From the NCBI RefSeq assembly GCF_900107435.1, contig NZ_FNPZ01000002.1, forward strand, positions 884,979 to 948,978: a DNA stretch of 64,000 nucleotides, given 5' to 3'. A model generated the notes under the pieces. It worked only from the letters and a program-made list of their open reading frames with translations, had not been told where the DNA came from and ran no database searches. The position numbers and the translations under genes are program-made. Shown here piece by piece: positions 7,005 to 15,659 of this stretch. Within the stretch, counting starts at the first letter, position 1. Each line of letters opens with the position of its first letter. This stretch comes from Herbiconiux ginsengi. Lineage in GTDB: Bacteria > Actinomycetota > Actinomycetes > Actinomycetales > Microbacteriaceae.

Positions 7005-8687
7005 ATGACACGTATCCGATCAGCGATCACCGCGACCATCATGGCGATCGGGCTTGTCGCCGGTTCCGTCGCCGTATCCACGTCATCCGCGGCTGCCTCC
7101 GACAGCGCGACGCATGCCATCTCGGGTCATGTTGCCAATCTGAGCCCCGCGGGCCAGAACAGCTTTGGCGTCAGCGCGCACATCCTTGTTTTTGACGAGA
7201 ACGGCAACTACGCACAGTGGGGCGATGCCGATTGGAAGGGCAACTACCGCCTCGAGGGGCTCAAAGACGGGGACTATCGAATCCAATTCACCGAGTATCA
7301 CTCGCCGTACTCAGCAGATGACGTCGGGCTTGCGCCGACGTGGTGGGGCGACACTCCATTCCGCTCCGAGGCGAAGGTGCTCACGATCGATGGAGCCGAC
7401 GAGGTGGCCGACGTGGGCATGGTCGCTGGAGCCTCGATCAAGGGCGTCGTGGACACCACCGCCTGGTACAGCGACAACGTCCAGCGAGCAACCACCTACA
7501 TCCAGAATCCCGACGGCTCGTGGGAACGCGGCGCTGAAGCCACCGTCACGAACGGCAGCTATTTCATGATCGGCGTGCCGGCTGCACCCCAGGTCATCCT
7601 GTTCAGCGACTACACGAACGGCATCGGCGGCGGGCGGATGTACAGCCCGCAATACTGGCCGAACCAGCCCACCCGATCGACGGCGAAGGTGATCCAGCCG
7701 GCCCCTGGCGACCAGTTGACCGGATACAACGCCACCCTGCTTCCCTGGGCCGCGCGGGCGGTGCAACGAATTTCCGGTGCCGACCGTTTCGAAGCGTCGG
7801 CGAACATCTCCGCCAGTCATTTCAGCGCGGGCGTGCCGGTGGTCTTCGTCGCAGATGGAACGAACTATCCGGATGCGCTGAGCGCCGGCCCCGTAGCCGC
7901 TCACCTGGGCGGTCCGGTTCTGCTGGTCACGCCGGGTGACGTCCCTGCACCCATCGCGTCCGAGTTGAACCGACTGAAGCCTCAGAAGATCTACGTGGTC
8001 GGAGGCCCGAACTCGGTCAACAACTCGACCTACTCACGGCTCGCGCAGTTCGCGCCTCAGATCGAACGGATCGGTGGTACCGACCGCTACGAGGTGTCTC
8101 GAAAGCTGGCTCTACTGGCCGCTCCTGCAATCACGCCCGACCCCACGTCGGGCGAGTCGCGCATTCAAGTGCTGTTCGCCGACGGGCGCGGCTTCGCCGA
8201 TGCACTCTCGGCCGGCTCGGCTGCCGCCTCAGGAGGTGGCGTGGTGGTCTTGGTGAATGGAGCGAACTCGAAACTGGATGCGCCGACCACGGCACTCATT
8301 CATCAGCTGCAACCGGAGTCCGCCTGGGTGATCGGCGGCCCGAACTCGATGTCGCCTGCTCTGGATGACAACATCCGGTCGTTAGGAGTGGGCTTCAACC
8401 GCATCGCCGGCGCCACTCGCTACGACGTGTCGGCAGAGCTGGGCGACTATTTCGTGGGCTGGGGTGAAGACTCCAATGCCTACTTGGCTCTCGGCTCGAA
8501 CTTCCCGGACGCCCTGTCGGGTGCGGCACTGGCCGGTGCAACCGACGCGATACTCTTCATCACACCGTCGGATTGCGTGCCCGGCAGGGTGCTGGACCGC
8601 ATGAAGACGAGCGGCACACCGAACGCCATCCTGCTGGGCGGTCCGAACAGCCTCGGCGCGGGCGTGGAACAAATGCGCCGGTGCTGA
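7005..8687 (+). CDS. secreted protein with three cell-wall-binding repeats (CW_binding_2)
   Basis: ATG 7005 follows AGGGGGAACAG. A Sec signal peptide occupies residues 1 to about 32 (basic MTRIR, hydrophobic core, AAAS-DS cleavage). Residues 38-250 look like carboxypeptidase-regulatory or SdrD-B-like beta-sandwich domains (GNYRLEGLKDGDYRIQFTEY). Three PF04122-type repeats start near residues 254, 355 and 466, each opening RI(S/G/A)G(A/T)xRYxxS and carrying NYPDALSAGP- or VVGGPNS-like blocks. The product is predicted to be bound non-covalently to the cell wall. A paralogue with the same C-terminal layout lies at 22886-24781. Confidence 0.85.
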   Translation: MTRIRSAITATIMAIGLVAGSVAVSTSSAAASDSATHAISGHVANLSPAGQNSFGVSAHILVFDENGNYAQWGDADWKGNYRLEGLKDGDYRIQFTEYHSPYSADDVGLAPTWWGDTPFRSEAKVLTIDGADEVADVGMVAGASIKGVVDTTAWYSDNVQRATTYIQNPDGSWERGAEATVTNGSYFMIGVPAAPQVILFSDYTNGIGGGRMYSPQYWPNQPTRSTAKVIQPAPGDQLTGYNATLLPWAARAVQRISGADRFEASANISASHFSAGVPVVFVADGTNYPDALSAGPVAAHLGGPVLLVTPGDVPAPIASELNRLKPQKIYVVGGPNSVNNSTYSRLAQFAPQIERIGGTDRYEVSRKLALLAAPAITPDPTSGESRIQVLFADGRGFADALSAGSAAASGGGVVVLVNGANSKLDAPTTALIHQLQPESAWVIGGPNSMSPALDDNIRSLGVGFNRIAGATRYDVSAELGDYFVGWGEDSNAYLALGSNFPDALSGAALAGATDAILFITPSDCVPGRVLDRMKTSGTPNAILLGGPNSLGAGVEQMRRC

Positions 8688-8894
8688 CGTCGTGGGCCAG
8701 GCCTTCGCACTCAACTCCAACGGGTCCAGGATGCACTCCTGCAGCTCGTCGGCGAATGCCCACCCGATGACCTCGCCGAGGATGACCGTCTTGCGGTTGG
8801 AGTACTGAGCGCGCCACAGGTGTGGCAAATCTAGACGCCTTACGGCCAGCGACAATCGACACAGTTCGCTCGCGCTCGGCGGCGCCGACGTGCG
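8688..8894 (-). other. intergenic region with an unassigned coding relic
   Basis: On the minus strand the stretch 8855 to about 8690 reads as protein-like sequence (RAQYSNRKTVILGEVIGWAF, then ILDPLELSAKAWPTT) before running antisense into the surface-protein gene. It has no start signal and no continuation. It may be the degraded C-terminal part of an enzyme gene, but no family can be assigned safely. Confidence 0.35.
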
Positions 8895-9479
8895 TCAGGC
8901 AGGCTTGCCGGACAGTAGTTCGAGATGCGCGCCGACGCGTTCTGCGAAGAGCGGGCAGTTGGCGTCCTCGAGCGCCTGCACGACGCCCTTGACTTGGCGC
9001 CCCGCGTCGGACTTGCCCTTCCAATATGCAACTTGCTTCATCACAACTCGAAGCACCATCTCCGCTGCTCCGTCATCGACAAGCACGAAGAACGCGTCAG
9101 GCTCATAGAGCTCGTAAGGAAGAGCGTCTGGATCACCGAAGTCACGACCATCGGACGTAAGAAGAAGGTCGGCCTTTGCGGCTATTGCGGCCGCGTGGAC
9201 GTGAAGGTCGTCCGGATCAGCGCCCGAGAACTCCACACGTGCGTCGTAGTCCGGCTGAATCTCGTCGAGATTATTGATCAACTGGTCATGGAAGCTTCGC
9301 GTGATCGCGCCATCAAGCTGAGGCTTTTCCCGCCTGACCGCCCGCACAACCTCGACAACGACATCGATGGACGAATGGACTTGGAACATGTCGCGTGTTT
9401 CATTGCGCAACAAGAACAGCCAATCCCTGGTCGTTCGACTGTAGAGAACGTTGCTATCGACAAAAACTCGCTGAAGCAC
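8895..9479 (-). CDS. PIN-domain toxin, 194 aa
   Basis: GTG 9479 starts a PIN-domain ribonuclease. Acidic residues expected in the active site are at D8 (VFVDSNVLY), E43 (VVVEVVRA), D90/D91 (GADPDDLHV) and D110 (LLLTSDGRDF). The protein is longer than most VapC proteins (about 130 aa), with an extra C-terminal segment of about 60 residues after the core. It lies 21 nt after the HTH antitoxin gene in the same direction, the usual antitoxin-first order. RNA cleavage is predicted; the RNA target is unknown. Confidence 0.85.
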   Translation of the reverse strand: MLQRVFVDSNVLYSRTTRDWLFLLRNETRDMFQVHSSIDVVVEVVRAVRREKPQLDGAITRSFHDQLINNLDEIQPDYDARVEFSGADPDDLHVHAAAIAAKADLLLTSDGRDFGDPDALPYELYEPDAFFVLVDDGAAEMVLRVVMKQVAYWKGKSDAGRQVKGVVQALEDANCPLFAERVGAHLELLSGKPA

Positions 9480-9500
9480 GCGCTCTACAGTAGTAGGACG

Positions 9501-9962
9501 CTAGGCGCCGCTGGGGATGTCGCCAAGGTCGCCGACCCCGTCGTCAGTTGCTCGCAGCATCTCGAATGACGCAGCGCGGCGCTGGTCTCGGATCTTCTTG
9601 CACTCGAGGACGTCTTTTGTTGCGAGACGAGTGTGCGACCCAACCTTCGTGGACGCGATCTCACCCGCAGCGATGAGTTTCATCAAGGTCGGTCGCGAGA
9701 TTCCGAGCATTTCCGCCGCGGTTGTCGTCGTGAGTTCGTCGGGGAGCGTCATGACCGAAACCGGACCGTGAGCCAACCGCTCGAGCACCCCGACGAAGAA
9801 TCGTCCAAGATCGGCACTCACCTTGATCTGCTGTCCATCATCCAACGAGACGAACAGGCCCGAGAGCGATCGATCGTGCGCCTCAGCAACGAGAGCCTCT
9901 GCCTGCTTACGAAGATCTTCGTCAACCAGAACGGTTCCATTTGACAGAAGCTTGGTAGACAT
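9501..9962 (-). CDS. HTH/excisionase-type antitoxin, 153 aa
   Basis: ATG 9962 is preferred because GGAG lies 8 nt upstream; an upstream in-frame start would add 15 residues. Residues 77-120 contain an excisionase-like helix-turn-helix (TTTAAEMLGISRPTLMKLI, then a wing with KVGSHTRL). The preceding half is helical and probably contacts the PIN toxin. It pairs with the downstream toxin at 8895-9479. A near-perfect 20-bp palindrome 62 bp upstream (10024-10043) is the likely autoregulatory operator. Confidence 0.8.
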   Translation of the reverse strand: MSTKLLSNGTVLVDEDLRKQAEALVAEAHDRSLSGLFVSLDDGQQIKVSADLGRFFVGVLERLAHGPVSVMTLPDELTTTTAAEMLGISRPTLMKLIAAGEIASTKVGSHTRLATKDVLECKKIRDQRRAASFEMLRATDDGVGDLGDIPSGA

Positions 9963-10023
9963 GGGATTGACTCCAATAAACCGAGGTACACACCGAGGAT
10001 CCGGCATCTCCCCAGCTTAGTTT

Positions 10024-10043
10024 GTTGCAGTTATAAGTGCAAC
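10024..10043. promoter_or_regulatory. 20-bp palindrome, likely TA operator
   Basis: GTTGCAGTTATAAGTGCAAC is symmetrical except for one mismatched pair (positions 7 and 14). It lies upstream of the HTH antitoxin start at 9962, and its TTATAA centre could overlap a -10 element. The likely ligand is the antitoxin or toxin-antitoxin complex. Confidence 0.55.
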
Positions 10044-10141
10044 AGGGGGCGAATGTCTCGGCAACCATAGAACCAGGTCCAGTCGACCGCACTGCCAGGC
10101 CGCGGTGCATCGTCACGGTGATCCTGAACTCGCGTGGAGTT

Positions 10142-10228
10142 CTCGTTGCCGGGTTGGGACGGAGGCTTGCCAGCTCTCAAACGGTGACCGACATCACGAC
10201 CTCACCGGATGCAGCGATCACCAGTTGC
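10142..10228. repeat. flanking repeat shared with 439-650, lacking the hairpin
   Basis: 10142-10164 matches 439-461 (22 of 23) and 10176-10228 matches 598-650 (52 of 53). At this locus only 11 bp separate the two blocks, whereas 136 bp including the 111-bp hairpin separate them in the other copy. The block includes the 3' end of the gene at 10177-10533. Confidence 0.75.
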
Positions 10229-10533
10229 AACTCTCGCACCGATCCACTCACCCTTCCGCCGAAAGCGAGCATCACCTCCTCCGGAAGCACCATCCCGCCC
10301 GACGTCGCGGCCCTCCACTCGTACCGGCCACCCCGATCGTCGCGAAGCTCCAGCCGCAGGGCGAGCACCTGACGCACGAACCCTTCGGCCAGCCCAACCA
10401 TCCGCACCACGATCCCCCACTCCCACACCTCGACGAAGGACGCCACGTAGGCGGTGCCGCTCGGTAGAACGGAGACTTGATTCACGACGATCAGCGTCGG
10501 TCGGTGCCTGCTCACCTCCGACGACGGCTTCAC
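10177..10533 (-). CDS. hypothetical protein, 118 aa
   Basis: GTG 10533 overlaps the TGA of the upstream secreted-protein gene (GTGA), so the two are translationally coupled. The product is beta-rich with alternating hydrophobic residues (SGTAYVASFVEVWEWGIVVR; LALRLELRDDRGGRYEWRAA) and lacks a signal peptide. No family is recognised. Its last 17 codons are duplicated as a relic at 598-650. Confidence 0.55.
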   Translation of the reverse strand: MKPSSEVSRHRPTLIVVNQVSVLPSGTAYVASFVEVWEWGIVVRMVGLAEGFVRQVLALRLELRDDRGGRYEWRAATSGGMVLPEEVMLAFGGRVSGSVRELQLVIAASGEVVMSVTV

Positions 10534-11135
10534 AGAGCCACCTTGATGTCGCCGTCGCTCTGCACGATCGAGCCGTTCACATACAGATCCGCAATCGCCT
10601 CCCACCGCGTGCCCTTGACGGGACAGAAGTCGTTGCCGCGAGTCGTGAGATACGTCGACGTGGTGCTCGGCCCTGACGTGCCGCAGCTTTGCCACGACGT
10701 CGACGGCCCCGACATAGGCTGCATCCGATAGATGCAGCTGAGCTGCTTCCTCTTGCCATCCCGAGGAATTGAGTTGGCGTAAGCGCTAATCCCCATGAGG
10801 CCGGGACTGGCGTTGATCTGAGCGACGACGTTCGCATATGAGGTGAACTGCTCGGATGCATCGATCGCATGGAGGTACTGCTCGAAGGTGATCGCGCTTC
10901 CGACACCGGCATCGCAGAGATGCCGCACCTGCGACCGCGCCATGCTCAGTGCCTCCGGGTCGAGCGCTGTTCCCTGCGAATCCGTGGTCGAGAGCGAATT
11001 GCCGTCGCAGACTGCAATCTCGCTATTTTCATTGGAGCTGTGAGCTGCGGACGCGAACGCGGCCTGAGCCCCGCCACCCGCAGCGAGCGCGACGAGAACT
11101 GCAGCGACAGCAGGAATGGATCTTTTCGGTGACAT
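10530..11135 (-). CDS. secreted hypothetical protein, about 201 aa
   Basis: Tandem ATGs at 11138 and 11135; the second lies 7 nt after AGAGGG and is preferred. The N-terminus has a signal peptide: basic SPKRS, hydrophobic AVAAVLVALAAGGGAQAAF, probable cleavage at AFASA-A. The mature part carries five cysteines (VCDGN, LCDAG, LSCIY, SCGTS, FCPVK), suggesting disulfides outside the cell. It is translationally coupled to the next gene by GTGA. The function is not recognised. Confidence 0.65.
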   Translation of the reverse strand: MSPKRSIPAVAAVLVALAAGGGAQAAFASAAHSSNENSEIAVCDGNSLSTTDSQGTALDPEALSMARSQVRHLCDAGVGSAITFEQYLHAIDASEQFTSYANVVAQINASPGLMGISAYANSIPRDGKRKQLSCIYRMQPMSGPSTSWQSCGTSGPSTTSTYLTTRGNDFCPVKGTRWEAIADLYVNGSIVQSDGDIKVAL

Positions 11136-11296
11136 CATCGAACCCTCTCGGTCTCCGCGCACCCGCTCCCTCTCAGAAGCTACAACTCAGATGAGTTTTT
11201 GTCGACTAATATCATGTTCATCTTCCTAAAGCGCATGCGAAGCCCTCAAGGAACAACCTTTGCTGAGCGTCCACCTTTGAGTGACCGGAGTCATTA

Positions 11297-11539
11297 ATGC
11301 CCCCACGCCTCACCGCTCGCCAGATGTTCGTGTCGGGTGTGGTCCTCACGGCCATCGGCGCCACTCTCGCGCTCGTCACCGACGGATGGCTGGCCCTGCT
11401 CTTCGGGTCCGCCGACTTTCCGCACGCCATCGCCGGCACCATCGCGACGCTCCTCAGAGAGATCGCCATGACGCTCGGGCTGGTACTAGTCGGCGTCTCA
11501 CTCCTCGCTCGCATCCTGGAGCCGTCCTCGAAGAGTTGA
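11297..11539 (+). CDS. small two-span membrane protein, 80 aa
   Basis: ATG 11297 lies 6 nt after GGAG. Hydrophobic segments lie at about residues 10-36 (MFVSGVVLTAIGATLALV) and 55-73 (IAMTLGLVLVGVSLLARIL), joined by a short loop. It is a single gene with no recognised family and no informative neighbour. Confidence 0.6.
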   Translation: MPPRLTARQMFVSGVVLTAIGATLALVTDGWLALLFGSADFPHAIAGTIATLLREIAMTLGLVLVGVSLLARILEPSSKS

Positions 11540-11621
11540 TTCTCCAGAAGAAGCTCCCCTTAAGTGGTCTTCACTCCCCCATTTCGAGGGCGAGAATCGT
11601 CCGACACCTGTCGGATACGGT

Positions 11622-12860
11622 GTGCAGATGGGCTCACCAGGATTCGCCACTATCGACTTCGAAACAACGGGCCTCTTTCCAGGCAAACACGACCGCGCGA
11701 TCGAGGTGGCGGTCGTCCACTCCGATCCGGATGGCACGATCACCGGCCGCTGGGACACGCTACTCAATCCCGGCCGCGACCTGGGCCGCCAAGACATCCA
11801 CCGCATCTCAGCCGCGGAGATCTTGCGAGCTCCAACCTTCTCCGACATCGCGCCCGAACTGATCGAGCTCCTCGACGGACGAGTGCTGGTGGCGCACAAC
11901 GCCAGCTTCGACACGCGGTTCCTGCTGGCCGAGTTGGCGCGAGCTGATATCTGGACAAGCCAAGACCTCGTGACCCTCTGCACGATGCAACTCGCTCGCG
12001 TCTACCTCCCTGGCTCCGGCCGAGCCCTCGTCGACTGCTGCGCAGCCTTCGACATCCAGCTCGAGGGCGCCCACCGCGCCTCTGTCGACGCCGGCGCGAC
12101 GGCGCAACTCCTCGCCTCCTACATCGCGCACTCCGAAGACCGCTCAGGATGGACCGATCACCTAGACCGCGCAGCCGCCTATTCGTACGGCCGCGTCCCG
12201 AGCAGAGGCGTGGCTTGGTACCCCCGGGAGGACGCCCTGAGCGGCAACGACCACCACTTCCTCGAGCGCATCACCGACAACCTCCCCGAGTTCTCCGGCC
12301 CGGATGCACACAACGACTACCTCGCACTCCTCGACCGTGCTCTCCTCGACCGGGTGCTCTCACTGCACGAGGCCGAAGGACTCGTCAAGCTCGCCGAATC
12401 CCTGGGTATCAGTCGCCCGGCCTGCGAGAAGCTCAACCTCGAATACTTCTGGATGCTCGGTGCGGCAGCCTGGTCAGACGGCATCCTCACCGACGCCGAG
12501 ACCGGCGACCTGGTCGCGGTCGCCACCCTGCTGCGCATCCCGCCCACGCAGATCGACAAGGTGCTGACTCCCCCGGATGTCGCACCCGCGTCGCCGAAGC
12601 AGCCCGGCGCCTCCCTGGGCGGTTTCGCGCTCAACCCAGGCGACCTGGTGACGCTGACGGGCGAGATGTCCCTCCCGCGCGAGCGCTGGTACGACATCCT
12701 CGTGGCGAACGACCTGGTGCCGAAGGATGCGGTCACAAAGAAGGTCAAGCTCGTCGCGGCCGCCGACCCAGACTCCATCTCGGGCAAGGCGAAAAAGGCA
12801 CGCGACTACGGCATCCCCGTCGTCAGCGAGCAGGGACTCGCCAACTTGCTCGGGATTTGA
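11622..12860 (+). CDS. DEDDh 3'-5' exonuclease with C-terminal BRCT domain, 412 aa
   Basis: The start is GTG 11622 or ATG 11628. The DnaQ-like exonuclease domain (about residues 8-175) shows D12 and E14 (ATIDFETTG), a second aspartate in LVAHNASFDTRFL, and the H-x4-D motif in HRASVDAGA. Residues of about 335-412 form a BRCT domain (GDLVTLTGEMSLPRERWYD to GIPVVSEQGLANLL), as in DinG- or PolC-type editing nucleases and NAD ligase. The middle part is helical and unassigned. A role in DNA repair or processing is inferred. This exonuclease-BRCT arrangement is common in Actinobacteria. Confidence 0.85.
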   Translation: MQMGSPGFATIDFETTGLFPGKHDRAIEVAVVHSDPDGTITGRWDTLLNPGRDLGRQDIHRISAAEILRAPTFSDIAPELIELLDGRVLVAHNASFDTRFLLAELARADIWTSQDLVTLCTMQLARVYLPGSGRALVDCCAAFDIQLEGAHRASVDAGATAQLLASYIAHSEDRSGWTDHLDRAAAYSYGRVPSRGVAWYPREDALSGNDHHFLERITDNLPEFSGPDAHNDYLALLDRALLDRVLSLHEAEGLVKLAESLGISRPACEKLNLEYFWMLGAAAWSDGILTDAETGDLVAVATLLRIPPTQIDKVLTPPDVAPASPKQPGASLGGFALNPGDLVTLTGEMSLPRERWYDILVANDLVPKDAVTKKVKLVAAADPDSISGKAKKARDYGIPVVSEQGLANLLGI

Positions 12861-13020
12861 CCGATAGTTCTTGGACACCGCGCGACAACGCGATCAACAA
12901 ATCGCTGGGTCAGGTTGACTATCCAGCGACGGGGCCGGGTATGTCGCGTAGCGGCCTTTCGAGGCCTGACTCAGGACTAAGTGCTTGGAGACTCATCCCG
13001 CTGCTGGATGCATCTGCATG

Positions 13021-13026
13021 TAGATT
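13021..13026 (+). promoter_or_regulatory. -10 element of a probable leaderless promoter
   Basis: TAGATT ends 6 nt before the GTG at 13033, which places the expected transcription start at the start codon. No Shine-Dalgarno sequence is visible. Leaderless mRNA is common in Actinobacteria. Confidence 0.4.
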
Positions 13027-13032
13027 GAAGCT

Positions 13033-13833
13033 GTGACATCGGGGGATGGTCGGTTCGCACCTGAGGCGTACGTTGATTCGGGTGAGCTCTGGTGGGAGCT
13101 CGACACTTGGCCAGGCACGAGATCGCCGATGGGTGATGAGCCGAGAATCGCGGCGTGGTTAGCCTTTAACAAGGAGCCTGGCGAGACGTTCACAACCGAT
13201 GAACTTCGAAATGCGCTCGGGCACAGGCTCAGCAAGACAAGTCGAAACGACATGGAACATTTTCAGCGTCGAATTAGACAGCTGCGGAGTATTCGGGACG
13301 GCTGGGTTTTTCCGTCAGCAAAACACGATCGCAATCTTGATGTGGGAGATTACAAGCTCGAGCGGATTGGCTGGCATCCTGCTTTGGGCAAGAGGCCCAA
13401 GGATAAATCGAAAGTCACAAAGAAGAATAAGCTGTTCGTCTTGACGCGTGACCATTACCGCTGTTTTCACTGCGGAATCATCGCGGGAGAGCCTTATCCC
13501 GATCATCCGGAGCGGACTGCCGTTCTAACAGCCGGTCATATCGTTGCAGCAGCCGACGGCGGCACGGGAGATCCCTCGAACTTGCGCGCGGAATGTTCTG
13601 ACTGCAATGAGACAGCACGCTCTGACACTCGCGCTCCTGAATCGTTGAACAGCGTACAAACCTCAATCGATAACCTGAACAATCGAGACCGGAAGCGGCT
13701 GTTGGAATGGGTTTCGGCAGGCCAGCGCGGTCGGGATAAAGTCGACGAAGCCTATGACAGGTATCGTCTCCTAACCCCGTCTGATCGTTCGGCTCTCGTC
13801 ACCCATCTACTGCGGACAACCAAGCTTCAATGA
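13033..13833 (+). CDS. HNH endonuclease, 266 aa
   Basis: The C-terminal half carries an HNH fold: zinc ligands C144 and C147 (RDHYRCFHCG), AGHIVAAADGGTGDPSNL with the catalytic-region H169 and the N of PSNL, then CSDCN. The N-terminal 110 residues are helical with GETFTTDELRNALG, possibly a winged helix for DNA recognition. It ends 6 bp from the end of the convergent C5 methyltransferase gene, so it may be that enzyme's restriction partner. The NaeI-like nuclease at 16220 is a rival candidate. Codon use is more A+T-rich than in flanking genes. Confidence 0.8.
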   Translation: MTSGDGRFAPEAYVDSGELWWELDTWPGTRSPMGDEPRIAAWLAFNKEPGETFTTDELRNALGHRLSKTSRNDMEHFQRRIRQLRSIRDGWVFPSAKHDRNLDVGDYKLERIGWHPALGKRPKDKSKVTKKNKLFVLTRDHYRCFHCGIIAGEPYPDHPERTAVLTAGHIVAAADGGTGDPSNLRAECSDCNETARSDTRAPESLNSVQTSIDNLNNRDRKRLLEWVSAGQRGRDKVDEAYDRYRLLTPSDRSALVTHLLRTTKLQ

Positions 13834-13839
13834 CCTGCC

Positions 13840-15096
13840 TCAGCTGATGCGGCCACGGTGCTTTTCCATATAGAGATGCCTTTCGTGATCCTGCTGACCC
13901 GTAAATCCCTTGAACTTGCCTAAGCGGTAGGAAGTTCCTGACGTCGTGGTGCGCACATCGATCTCGAAGTCGTGCGACAAGGCCGCGAGCTTCTGCTCGA
14001 TCACCGCTTGGGTGTTCGAGGGATCTAGCAGGGTGTGAAGGTGCTCAAGGGTGACATACCCAGTTGCGTTTGCGAGAGCCTTGTAGATCGGATCGTGGAC
14101 CGCTGATCCCAGCCCGACTACGTCCTGGCGGCGCCCCTCATGAAGCAAGGCTGATCTGATAGAACGCCCAATTGCTTCGGCCACCGGCGGTGGGAAGGCA
14201 TTGCCGATCTGGCGATATTGCGCGGTCTTGCGACCAGCGAAACGCCATTCATAGCCGTCACTCCAGCCCTGTAGACGAGCGACCATTGGAACTGTAAGTT
14301 TCGGCATTCGGATCGACGGATGTGGCCAATCCGCGCCCGGCGCCTCGTCGGCGACTCCCCGTCCATCGACGGCAAGATGAGCCCAGGCGGCTTTCGCTCG
14401 TGTAGGACCTAGATCCGCTCCCCCGTGCTTCTTACTTCCGCCCACCAATGTGGGCCCGATGTCGTCGGCGAGGCGCGCCCAGTCCTCCGCGTGCTTCCAG
14501 CCGTTTGACGCCATCAGGTCTTGGAGTGCGGCGCCGACGGTGACAACCTGCCCGTTCGGTTCAGGCCAGTGAAAGTAGGCGGCGTCCTCTTCCTTCATTG
14601 CGATCAGGACAAACCGGGGGCGGAGTTGAGCCACACCAAAATCAGCCGAATGGACTAGGCGCCAGTCCGCGACATACCCGAATTCCGCCAGACGATCAAG
14701 TATGCGCTGACGATATCCAGCGAATCGGTTGGAAGCGAGACCTCGCACATTTTCCAGAAGAAGAGCTCGAGGCTGAATCACGCCGACTTGCTCTACTGCC
14801 CACGCGAAAAGGTCTCGCTCGTCCGAAGATCCAAGCTGTTTGCCGGCGATTGAGAACGGCGGGCACGGTACGCCTCCCGCCAGCAAATCAATACCGACGT
14901 AGTCGGCAGGATCCCACACATTAATGTCGGCTACATCGCCCTCAGCGATCTTCCAAGAAGTGTTCTCCCGCAACGTCTGGCACGCATAGGCATCAAGTTC
15001 TACGGCGAGAGCATGGCTGAAGCCTGCGTTATGCAAGCCAAGCGCCTGCCCCCCTGCTCCAGCGCAGATTTCGACGACCGTCAGATCAGATTTCAT
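13840..15096 (-). CDS. DNA (cytosine-5-)-methyltransferase, 418 aa
   Basis: The C5-methyltransferase motifs are in order: I (VVEICAGAGGQALGL, residues 7-21), IV with catalytic C78 (GGVPCPPFS), VI (ENVRG, 115-119), VIII (QLRPRFVLI), and X (QIGNAFPPPVAEAIGRS). About 100 residues follow motif X, an unusual C-terminal extension with a helical, possibly winged-helix part (YVTLEHLHTLLDPSNTQAV). It protects host DNA by methylating cytosine in a restriction site. It is divergent from the vsr gene, with 77 bp between starts. M.NaeI, which acts on GCCGGC, is also a C5 enzyme, so pairing with the NaeI-like nuclease is plausible. Confidence 0.92.
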   Translation of the reverse strand: MKSDLTVVEICAGAGGQALGLHNAGFSHALAVELDAYACQTLRENTSWKIAEGDVADINVWDPADYVGIDLLAGGVPCPPFSIAGKQLGSSDERDLFAWAVEQVGVIQPRALLLENVRGLASNRFAGYRQRILDRLAEFGYVADWRLVHSADFGVAQLRPRFVLIAMKEEDAAYFHWPEPNGQVVTVGAALQDLMASNGWKHAEDWARLADDIGPTLVGGSKKHGGADLGPTRAKAAWAHLAVDGRGVADEAPGADWPHPSIRMPKLTVPMVARLQGWSDGYEWRFAGRKTAQYRQIGNAFPPPVAEAIGRSIRSALLHEGRRQDVVGLGSAVHDPIYKALANATGYVTLEHLHTLLDPSNTQAVIEQKLAALSHDFEIDVRTTTSGTSYRLGKFKGFTGQQDHERHLYMEKHRGRIS

Positions 15097-15173
15097 GCAG
15101 CACTCCTGGCCATCATTTCCTCGCCCTCCGCACTCTGTTGCGCAGCGGGGCGAGATTGGTACTTTGAGAATAG

Positions 15174-15659
15174 ATGTACATCATCACCGATACCTCCGAC
15201 ACGCGAGATTCTCCGACTAGCGCCGGACGATCGCGCAACATGCGAGCGATAAAACGCGTCGATACGAAGCCCGAGCTTGAGCTGCGATCTGCTCTGCATC
15301 GCAGAGGTCACAGGTTCCGTAAGGATTTCAGAATCGATACTGAACAGCGGCGAGCCCGTCCGGACGTTGTCTTTACGAAGCAAAAAGTATGCATCTTTAT
15401 TGACGGGTGTTTCTGGCATTCCTGCCCCATCCATGGTCGAAGACCAACAGTCAATCAGGCCTACTGGACACCAAAACTCACGAGGAACAGTGACCGCGAC
15501 AGGGCAACGAATGATGCCCTCGTTGCTGAGGGCTGGATCGTCATACGAATTTGGGAGCACGTCGAGCTGGCAGCCGCAACCGATCGAATCGAGCGCGCGC
15601 TCGCTGACCGAGCAGCGGGCGGTCCTGCGATGCAAAGTTCAGTCATACAGGTGGAGTGA
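15174..15659 (+). CDS. vsr: very short patch repair endonuclease Vsr, 161 aa
   Basis: The sequence has the Vsr hallmarks: RSRNMRAIKRVDTKPELELR (20-39), the metal-binding D64 in ARPDVVF, the DGCFWHSCP block (77-85), YWTPKLTRN, and GWIVIRIWEH at the end. Vsr nicks 5' of the T in T:G mismatches that arise when 5-methylcytosine deaminates, so its place beside a C5 methyltransferase is expected. Its 3' end overlaps the convergent zinc-ribbon gene by 21 bp. Confidence 0.93.
   Translation: MYIITDTSDTRDSPTSAGRSRNMRAIKRVDTKPELELRSALHRRGHRFRKDFRIDTEQRRARPDVVFTKQKVCIFIDGCFWHSCPIHGRRPTVNQAYWTPKLTRNSDRDRATNDALVAEGWIVIRIWEHVELAAATDRIERALADRAAGGPAMQSSVIQVE

Noticed and set aside
8382-8855. A 157-codon minus-strand gene
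   Set aside because: Its second half is antisense to the CW-binding protein; only the first 55 codons look protein-like and have no start signal, so it is listed as a relic region instead.
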